Origin: Micrococcales bacterium UBA3913
GTDB lineage: Bacteria > Actinomycetota > Actinomycetes > Actinomycetales > Microbacteriaceae
Length of the DNA: 19,158 bases
Direction: 5' to 3'
Assembly: GCA_002391425.1 (NCBI GenBank)
Contig: DGEZ01000021.1
Span: forward strand, 558-19,715
The position numbers and the translations under genes were made by a program. The notes below the pieces were generated by a model. It was not told where the DNA came from. It did not search any database and saw nothing but the letters and a program-made list of their open reading frames with translations. Of this stretch, positions 14,212 through 19,158 are shown piece after piece (position 1 is the stretch's first letter; each line of letters starts with the position of its first letter).

Positions 14212-14277
14212 TTACTGTCAGGAGGATAAATAACAGTAAATATTATGTCATATACAAGCAAAAACAGTAAATAGTAA
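14212..14277 (-). promoter_or_regulatory. Aminotransferase promoter with phased ACAGTAA repeats
   Basis: This AT-rich patch sits in otherwise GC-rich DNA. On the minus strand, TTGCTT (14261-14256), a 17-bp spacer and TACTGT (14238-14233) form a good promoter facing the aminotransferase gene. The word ACAGTAA occurs on the plus strand at 14233-14239 and 14264-14270, both followed by ATA. It occurs inverted (TTACTGT) at 14212-14218, and a variant ATAGTAA lies at 14271-14277. Centre distances are 21 and 31 bp, two and three helical turns. One copy covers the -10 box, one lies just upstream of the -35 box and one lies in the leader, as expected for an operator. Confidence 0.6.
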
Positions 14278-14290
14278 TGCTTTGTGAGGG

Positions 14291-15691
14291 CTAGACCATG
14301 CGTGTCGGATCGAGGGTCGCATCCAGTTGGTCGAGCGTGATCGCACCTCGATCGACGTAGCCCAGGGCAATGGTGGCTTCGCGGACCGTCACCCCGTGCG
14401 CGACGGCGTGCTTCGCAATGTGGGCGGCCTCCTCATACCCGATAATGCGGTTGAGCGGGGTAACCAGAGATGGTGAGGACTCCGCGAGCGTGCGGGCACG
14501 CGCGACGTTGACCTCGAGGCCATCCACCGTCTTGTGGGCTAGGTGGCGGCACCCATTCGCCAGCAGGCGGATGGACTCGAGCAGACTGTTCGCGATTACC
14601 GGGATGGCGACGTTCAACTCGAATGAGCCAGAGGCCCCCGCCCACGCAACCGTCTGGTCGTTTCCGATCGCGCGCGCGCAGACCATGAGGACCGCCTCCG
14701 GGATGACCGGGTTCACTTTCCCGGGCATGATCGACGAACCCGGCTGGAGATCCGGGATGTGCAGCTCGGCCAGACCCGTATTGGGCCCGGATCCCATCCA
14801 GCGCAGGTCGTTGCAGATCTTGGTGAGGCTCACGGCGAGGACGCGGAGTGCCCCGGAGGCCTCGACGAGGGCATCCCGCGCCCCCTGTGCCTCGAAGTGG
14901 TTACGTGCCTCCGTTACCGGGAGGCCAGTGTCCTCGGCGAGGAGCGCGATCACCCGCTGGGGGAACCCCTGTGGAGTATTGATACCGGTTCCGACGGCGG
15001 TTCCGCCTAAGGGAACCTCGCAGACGCGAGGCAGCGCCGACTCGACCCGCTCCATCGCGTACCTGATCTGTGCGGCGTACCCGCCGAACTCCTGGCCAAA
15101 GGTGACCGGAGTGGCATCCATGAGGTGGGTGCGGCCTGGCTTAACCAGCTCCCGCCAGGACTGGGCCTTGCCCTCCAACGACGTGGCCAGTTCGTCCAGC
15201 GCGGGGAGAAGATCGTCGATGAGTGCGCCGGCGACGGCCACGTGCACGGCGGTGGGGAAGGCATCGTTCGATGACTGCGAGGCGTTCACCTGGTCGTTGG
15301 GATGCACATCCCGACCCAGAGCGCGCGCGGCGAGCGTCGCGATCACCTCGTTCATGTTCATGTTCGAGCTGGTGCCTGAACCGGTCTGGTACACATCGAC
15401 CGGGAACTGGTCCGCCCAGGCCCCAGAGGCGATGGCGTCGGCAGCCTCGGCGATCGCGCGTGCGACATCCTCGGGCAGGACCCCCAGTTCTCGGTTTGCT
15501 ATTGCGGCAGCCTTCTTGACGGCGGCCAGCGCGTGGATCAGCCTGGGCTCCAGTCGATTCCCGGAAATCGCGAAGTTGTCTACCGCCCGCTGGGTCTGTG
15601 CTCGGTAGAGCGCATCCTGGGGAACCCGCACCTCACCCATGGTGTCGTGCTCGATCCGGTACTGTCCGTCTGCTGTACTGCTCTCACTCAC
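14291..15691 (-). CDS. fumC: Class II fumarate hydratase
   Basis: The 466-residue protein interconverts fumarate and L-malate in the TCA cycle without an iron-sulfur cluster. It has the superfamily signature GSSIMPGKVNP (318-328), with the catalytic serine in it (S319), and the GRTHLMDATP segment with the other catalytic histidine (H189). TGSGTSSNMNMNEV (103-116) and QSSNDAFPTA (139-148) are also intact. Length equals E. coli FumC. The GTG start (complement of 15689-15691) lies 24 nt after the carbonic anhydrase stop; GAAAGA is a weak ribosome site. It is the last gene of the minus-strand operon that starts with xseA. One leucine (complement of 15008-15010) uses TTA. Placement matches fum (Rv1098c) in M. 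tuberculosis as I recall. Confidence 0.96.
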   Translation of the reverse strand: MSESSTADGQYRIEHDTMGEVRVPQDALYRAQTQRAVDNFAISGNRLEPRLIHALAAVKKAAAIANRELGVLPEDVARAIAEAADAIASGAWADQFPVDVYQTGSGTSSNMNMNEVIATLAARALGRDVHPNDQVNASQSSNDAFPTAVHVAVAGALIDDLLPALDELATSLEGKAQSWRELVKPGRTHLMDATPVTFGQEFGGYAAQIRYAMERVESALPRVCEVPLGGTAVGTGINTPQGFPQRVIALLAEDTGLPVTEARNHFEAQGARDALVEASGALRVLAVSLTKICNDLRWMGSGPNTGLAELHIPDLQPGSSIMPGKVNPVIPEAVLMVCARAIGNDQTVAWAGASGSFELNVAIPVIANSLLESIRLLANGCRHLAHKTVDGLEVNVARARTLAESSPSLVTPLNRIIGYEEAAHIAKHAVAHGVTVREATIALGYVDRGAITLDQLDATLDPTRMV

Positions 15692-15715
15692 TGATCTGAG
15701 TCTTTCGGTTCTGGT

Positions 15716-16357
15716 TCACTCGTGCGTCACCTCGATGTTCCCGACGGCCACGACCTCGTGCACATCGCCCTCTCGGAGGACGTAGTTCACCCCGATGACG
15801 CCGACGGTGCCCGAGGACACGGCAGTCGAAAGCAGTTCGCTGTGACTCACAATATCGCGCACCGTGTGCTGGAGGTGCCTCCTGGCGACATCGGCCAGAG
15901 TGCCGTCGCCCTGCGTGTGGGACTCGACGATGGCCGGGTGGATGCGCGTGAGCAGGTCACGCAGGTAGAACCCGTCGGGAAGTTGCCGCTGCTGGTCTGA
16001 CTCCAGGGCGGCGGTGACGGCACCGCAGTGGTCGTGCGCCAGCACCACGATCAGTGGGACGTGCAACGAACTCACCGCGTACTCGAGACTCGCCAGGATC
16101 GTCGTATCGATGACTTGACCGGCGTTGCGGATGACGAACAGGTCCCCTAAGCCCACATCAAAGATGATCTCCGCGGCAAGGCGGGAGTCGCCACACCCAA
16201 ACACGGCGGCGAAGGGGGTCTGGCCGTCCGCCAGCAGGGTGCGCCGTTCGACATCCTGGTGGGGATGCTCGGGGGCACCCGCCACGAAGCGGGCGTTGCC
16301 CGATCGCATGCGCTGCCAGGCGCGCGCCGGGGTCTCGGGGAAGTCGAGTGTTGTCAT
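15716..16357 (-). CDS. Beta-class carbonic anhydrase
   Basis: The 213-residue enzyme interconverts CO2 and bicarbonate. Zinc ligands and the switch pair are visible: FGCGDSRL (C55, D57, R59) and AHDHCGAV (H108, C111), with the conserved IRNAG between them (77-81). I chose ATG at complement 16355-16357, because AAGGA lies eight bases before it; an ATG three codons earlier is only one base from that site. The gene follows the DUF4245 gene by 11 nt and precedes fumC by 24 nt, so all three are probably on one transcript. Co-transcription with fumarase is consistent with bicarbonate supply for carboxylation reactions feeding the TCA cycle, but that link is inference. Confidence 0.94.
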   Translation of the reverse strand: MTTLDFPETPARAWQRMRSGNARFVAGAPEHPHQDVERRTLLADGQTPFAAVFGCGDSRLAAEIIFDVGLGDLFVIRNAGQVIDTTILASLEYAVSSLHVPLIVVLAHDHCGAVTAALESDQQRQLPDGFYLRDLLTRIHPAIVESHTQGDGTLADVARRHLQHTVRDIVSHSELLSTAVSSGTVGVIGVNYVLREGDVHEVVAVGNIEVTHE

Positions 16358-16368
16358 GGTATCCATCC

Positions 16369-16983
16369 TTAGTCCGAGGGTGACGCGGACGCGTCGCTCA
16401 GTGATTCGATTGCCGCTGCCGCGAGCGTGCTGAACTCCGCAGTGGACCCATTTCCGTACAAGGCGAGGGCTGTGGGTACCCCCTCGCTGTCCACCGTGGT
16501 GGCCAGGCCGTAGGTGATGCCGGTCTGGGAGGGGGACTGTCCGTACACCTCCCAGGTCGTGCCGTCGATCGTTGTCTGCGACTCGGCGTCGCGGTTCTCC
16601 ATGGTCGCGTAAATCCACGTCTCCGCAGGGTCAACCGCCTGGCGCAGACTGATTTGGTTGCCGGTATCGGTCATCACACTGAGATACCACTCGTCGGTGC
16701 CGTCGTCTCCGCCGGAGCTCCAGACTGCGGAATTCGCGTACCAGCCGTCGGGCAGCTCGGGGACGGCCAGCGCCGCGTCGGAGTCTGCTTGCGCATCCTC
16801 GCCGATCTGCTGGTAATCCACCGTGGTAGGGGCAGTGTCGAGACTGTCATCGCGCGGCAGGAAGAACGCGAGGACGGCGGCGATGCCCAGGCAGACGAGG
16901 ATGGCGGCGACGAGGTGCCGCGGAGTCTGGGCACGGCGATACTCGCTGAGCCGATAAACGGCCCGCGGGTCGTCAGTTTTCAT
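16369..16983 (-). CDS. DUF4245 family membrane-anchored protein
   Basis: The 204-residue product starts MKTDDPRAVYRLSEYRRAQT, followed by one membrane helix (about 24-42, LVAAILVCLGIAAVLAFFL) and an acidic outer domain with WTYAT-like segments (TWIYATMENRD) and a serine- and alanine-rich end. This resembles the actinobacterial DUF4245 proteins, found beside xseB and fum in M. tuberculosis (Rv1100, from memory). No function is known. The ATG at complement 16981-16983 overlaps the end of xseB by 11 nt, so translation is coupled. The open frame continues upstream but that part is only the shadow of xseB. There is no lipobox cysteine, so it is anchored by its helix. Confidence 0.82.
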   Translation of the reverse strand: MKTDDPRAVYRLSEYRRAQTPRHLVAAILVCLGIAAVLAFFLPRDDSLDTAPTTVDYQQIGEDAQADSDAALAVPELPDGWYANSAVWSSGGDDGTDEWYLSVMTDTGNQISLRQAVDPAETWIYATMENRDAESQTTIDGTTWEVYGQSPSQTGITYGLATTVDSEGVPTALALYGNGSTAEFSTLAAAAIESLSDASASPSD

Positions 16984-17206
16984 CAGCAGGGGCAGACTGT
17001 GCGGACATGGCCTCGTCGAGCCGCTTCTTCGCGCCGGCGAGCCAGCTCTCGCAACGGTCCGCCAGGGCGTTACCGCGCTCCCACAGGGCGAGAGATTCTT
17101 CCAGCGAGGGCTGGCCCTGCTCGAGGGAGGCCACCACCTGGGCGAGCGCGTCGCGTGCCTCCTCATAGCTGAGTGTGTTGATGTCGGGGTCGACCGAGTG
17201 TGCCAT
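16973..17206 (-). CDS. xseB: Exonuclease VII small subunit
   Basis: The 77-residue helical protein has the family pattern LSYEEARDALAQVVASLEQG (12-31), then LEESLALWERGNALADRC, a two-helix hairpin that wraps the large subunit. Several copies bind one XseA to form exonuclease VII, which degrades single-stranded DNA from both ends in repair. The ATG at complement 17204-17206 is chosen because AAGGAG, which lies in the last codons of xseA, is five bases before it and the xseA stop TGA falls in that spacer. A GTG two codons earlier is less likely. It overlaps the DUF4245 gene at its end. Confidence 0.94.
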   Translation of the reverse strand: MAHSVDPDINTLSYEEARDALAQVVASLEQGQPSLEESLALWERGNALADRCESWLAGAKKRLDEAMSAQSAPADEN

Positions 17207-17208
17207 AG

Positions 17209-18483
17209 TCACTCCTTCTGTGTCGTTGGTGCAGGGATGTGCGTCCCCTGGGATGTCGCGTCGATCTCTCCGGTGGACAAGGAGATGACCAGCGACGTGC
17301 CCGTGGGGGCATCTGCGGGGGAGCGAACGAGCAGGGGAGTATCCGTCGCAGTGCGTACGATCGCGTAGCCGCGCTCCAAAGTGGCCAGGGGGGAGAGGGC
17401 GGCAAGGTGGGCGCGTAACGTCGTGATATTCGCCTGGCCCCGCTCGATGACGCGGGCAAACTGGTCGTCTGCCCGTTGCTGGAGGCGCAGTACCTCCTGT
17501 TCGCGCCCCTCCAGGATCCAGTTGGGGCTTGCCAGACTGGGCCGGGTGCGAAACTGCTGCACCGCGTCCTGCTCCACCCGGAGCATCGTGGACAGTCGTG
17601 CGAGCATCCGGGTGCGCGCCTGCTGCACGCGCAGGAGTTCTTCGCCCACGTCGGGGACGACGCGCTTCGCCGCATCGGTCGGCGTGGATGCCCGCAGGTC
17701 CGCCACGTCGTCGAGGAGGGGGTGGTCGTTTTCATGCCCGATTGCGCTCACGATCGGGGTGGATGCGTCCGCGGCGGTGCGCAGCACGAGTTCGTCGCTG
17801 AAACCGATGAGGTGGAGGAAGTCGCCGCCGCCGCGCGCGACGATGATCACATCCACGTCGGGGTCTGCGTCGAGGACCCGTATCGCAGCGCTGACCTCTT
17901 GGGGAACACGGTCTCCTTGTACGGCCGTGTGGATGGTGCGGAACTGCACCTGAGGCCAGCGCAGGGTGGCGTTGCGCAGGACGTCCTTCTCCGCATCCGA
18001 GTCGGCCCCGGTGATCAGGCCGATGCGGTGGGGCAGGAAGGGCAATCGTTTCTTGCGGCCAGCGTCGAACAGGCCCTCTGCCGCGAGTTGGGTGCGCAGC
18101 CGTTGCAACTTTTCGAGCAGTTCTCCCAGGCCCGCGTGGCGCACCTCGGTGGCGACCATGCTGAGGGTGCCGCCCTTCATCCAGTAGTCGGGCTTGACCA
18201 GGGCGATAACGCGATCGCCCTGAGAGATATCGTCGGGCACGGGTGCGCGACGAGACAGCCACACGGTGACACTGATCGTCGCCTCGCCGTTGATGTCGCG
18301 CAGTTTGCCGTAAATGGCCGTCGCCCGCCGCTGCCACTGGGTGACCTCGCCCTCGACCCACACCTGTCCGAGCCGGGCGATGTACTGGTGGAGTTTCTCC
18401 GCCAGGACGCTCACTGGCCAGGGCGTATCCACGGTGGGTGCGGCAGGAACCGGTGCTGGTGTGCGCATCTGATCATCGAGCAT
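17209..18483 (-). CDS. xseA: Exonuclease VII large subunit
   Basis: The 424-residue protein has an N-terminal OB-fold for single-stranded DNA (about 20-115, WVEGEVTQW then YGKLRDINGEATISVTVW). The catalytic domain carries GLITGADSDAEKDVLRNA (155-172), ARGGGD (216-221), and AIGHENDHPLLDDVADLRAS (247-266), and is followed by a long coiled-coil region (about 275-370) that binds XseB. The usual RGGGS motif has D instead of S here. ATG at complement 18481-18483 has AAGGAAA upstream; the frame runs further upstream but without family similarity. One TTA codon is at the complement of 17416-17418. It is the first gene of the minus-strand operon and divergent from ispH. Confidence 0.95.
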   Translation of the reverse strand: MLDDQMRTPAPVPAAPTVDTPWPVSVLAEKLHQYIARLGQVWVEGEVTQWQRRATAIYGKLRDINGEATISVTVWLSRRAPVPDDISQGDRVIALVKPDYWMKGGTLSMVATEVRHAGLGELLEKLQRLRTQLAAEGLFDAGRKKRLPFLPHRIGLITGADSDAEKDVLRNATLRWPQVQFRTIHTAVQGDRVPQEVSAAIRVLDADPDVDVIIVARGGGDFLHLIGFSDELVLRTAADASTPIVSAIGHENDHPLLDDVADLRASTPTDAAKRVVPDVGEELLRVQQARTRMLARLSTMLRVEQDAVQQFRTRPSLASPNWILEGREQEVLRLQQRADDQFARVIERGQANITTLRAHLAALSPLATLERGYAIVRTATDTPLLVRSPADAPTGTSLVISLSTGEIDATSQGTHIPAPTTQKE

Positions 18484-18534
18484 GCGCAGTTTCCTTCCCT
18501 CCGGTGCATTCCAGGCATGAACGTGGCCTGTCCA

Positions 18535-18562
18535 TGGACAACTCACTCTCGCCACGTATCAT
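18535..18562 (+). promoter_or_regulatory. ispH promoter (-35 and -10)
   Basis: TGGACA (18535-18540), a 16-bp spacer and TATCAT (18557-18562) form the best promoter in the window. The -10 box ends seven bases before the ATG at 18570, so the message is leaderless or nearly so. Confidence 0.65.
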
Positions 18563-18569
18563 GGAGGCG

Positions 18570-19158
18570 ATGAGTCAGCCTGTAGCTTTGCCAACGCCCC
18601 GGATTCCGCGGCCCCGTCCTAGCCTACGCGAGACTACCGTCACTGGTCAGAAACGAATCCTGCTGGCGGCGCCGCGTGGCTACTGCGCGGGCGTCGACCG
18701 AGCTGTGGTGGCGGTTGAGAAGGCCCTCGCTATCTACGGAGCTCCCGTATACGTGCGCAAGCAGATCGTGCACAACAAGCACGTCGTGGCGACCCTCGAG
18801 CAGAAGGGTGCAGTGTTCGTTAACGAGGTCGACGAAGTGCCTGAGGGTGCTCTCGTGGTGTTCTCCGCCCATGGCATTGCCCCGGATGTGAAAGCCGCTG
18901 CCGAGGCTCGTCACTTGCGCACCATCGACGCCACGTGCCCTCTGGTGACGAAAGTGCACCGTGAGGCGGTACGGTATGCGCGCGACGACTACGACATCCT
19001 GCTCATCGGGCACGGTGGGCACGAAGAGGTCGAGGGGACCGCGGGGGAGGCGCCGGGGCACGTCCAACTCATTCAGGGGCCCGATGACGCGGACACGGCG
19101 GTTGTCCGGGACCCCGAGAAGGTGGTGTGGCTCAGCCAGACCACGCTGTCGGTCGACG
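18570..19158 (+). CDS. ispH: 4-hydroxy-3-methylbut-2-enyl diphosphate reductase, 5' part
   Basis: The frame is open to the right edge (196 codons seen, against about 310-340 in the family). IspH (LytB) makes the last step of the MEP pathway, turning HMBPP into isopentenyl and dimethylallyl diphosphate with a [4Fe-4S] cluster. Visible marks are APRGYCAGVDRAV with the first cluster cysteine (C39), the VHNKHVV segment, SAHGIAP (H101) and DATCPLVTKVH with the second cysteine (C123); the third cysteine lies beyond the window. The N-terminal 28 residues are extra and proline-rich. I prefer the ATG at 18570, downstream of the TATCAT box, over an in-frame ATG at 18561 that lies in the promoter. Its product feeds the prenyl synthase encoded at 10027. 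Confidence 0.95.
   Translation, partial: MSQPVALPTPRIPRPRPSLRETTVTGQKRILLAAPRGYCAGVDRAVVAVEKALAIYGAPVYVRKQIVHNKHVVATLEQKGAVFVNEVDEVPEGALVVFSAHGIAPDVKAAAEARHLRTIDATCPLVTKVHREAVRYARDDYDILLIGHGGHEEVEGTAGEAPGHVQLIQGPDDADTAVVRDPEKVVWLSQTTLSVD

Noticed and set aside
14245..14274. Micro-ORF of nine codons on the plus strand (ATG at 14245) behind an AGGAGG sequence
   Set aside because: The AGGAGG is 19 bases from the ATG, too far to serve it, and the stretch is better explained as the operator and promoter of the minus-strand aminotransferase gene.

Overview
The window is GC-rich DNA from an actinobacterium (Actinomycetota). The best pointers are a mycothiol S-conjugate amidase (mca), two actinobacteria-restricted small proteins (DUF4307 and DUF4245 types), frequent GTG starts, and a gene order that, from memory, follows the Mycobacterium tuberculosis stretch Rv1080c to Rv1110: greA, DUF4307, mca, small membrane protein, hemolysin III, Z-prenyl synthase, phoH2, fum, DUF4245, xseB, xseA, ispH. 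There is no mycobacterium-specific gene. An ascorbate-type PTS permease and the insertions into this order suggest a Micrococcales or Actinomycetales relative, but I cannot name the genus.

Layout. Positions 2-1584 (+): the 3' part of a UlaA-type PTS IIC gene and a short transaldolase-family aldolase, ended by a perfect 20-bp two-way hairpin. 1673-2566 (-): an EamA/DMT transporter. 2626-2699 (+): a tRNA with a Leu UAA anticodon but a short variable loop, followed by two competing hairpins. 2911-6784 (+): lemA, htpX, an AI-2E family transporter and threonine ammonia-lyase, closely packed. 6917-7923 (-): greA and a DUF4307 membrane protein. 7998-9145 (+): mca and a small membrane protein. 9193-9975 (-): hemolysin III. 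10027-12409 (+): short Z-prenyl diphosphate synthase and a PIN-PhoH protein with a structured leader. 12455-14200 (-): a Lrp/AsnC regulator and a class I aminotransferase. 14291-18483 (-): xseA, xseB, DUF4245, beta-carbonic anhydrase and fumC in transcription order, an evident operon with overlapping or abutting genes. 18570 to the end (+): the 5' part of ispH.

The region is mainly housekeeping: transcript cleavage, thiol detoxification, isoprenoid and cell-envelope lipid supply, exonuclease VII repair, the TCA cycle, CO2/bicarbonate balance and membrane-protein quality control. I found no phage, IS element, CRISPR array, toxin system or secondary-metabolite cluster.

The unexplained signals are in the non-coding DNA and the RNA. 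They are the short-variable-loop tRNA-Leu(UAA) in a window where at least five genes carry a TTA codon, the nested hairpins after it, an AT-rich promoter with three helically phased copies of one 7-bp word before the aminotransferase, the switch-like phoH leader, and a run of TANNNT boxes placed 6-7 nt before start codons, as expected for leaderless mRNAs. No strong candidate for a new multi-gene system is visible.
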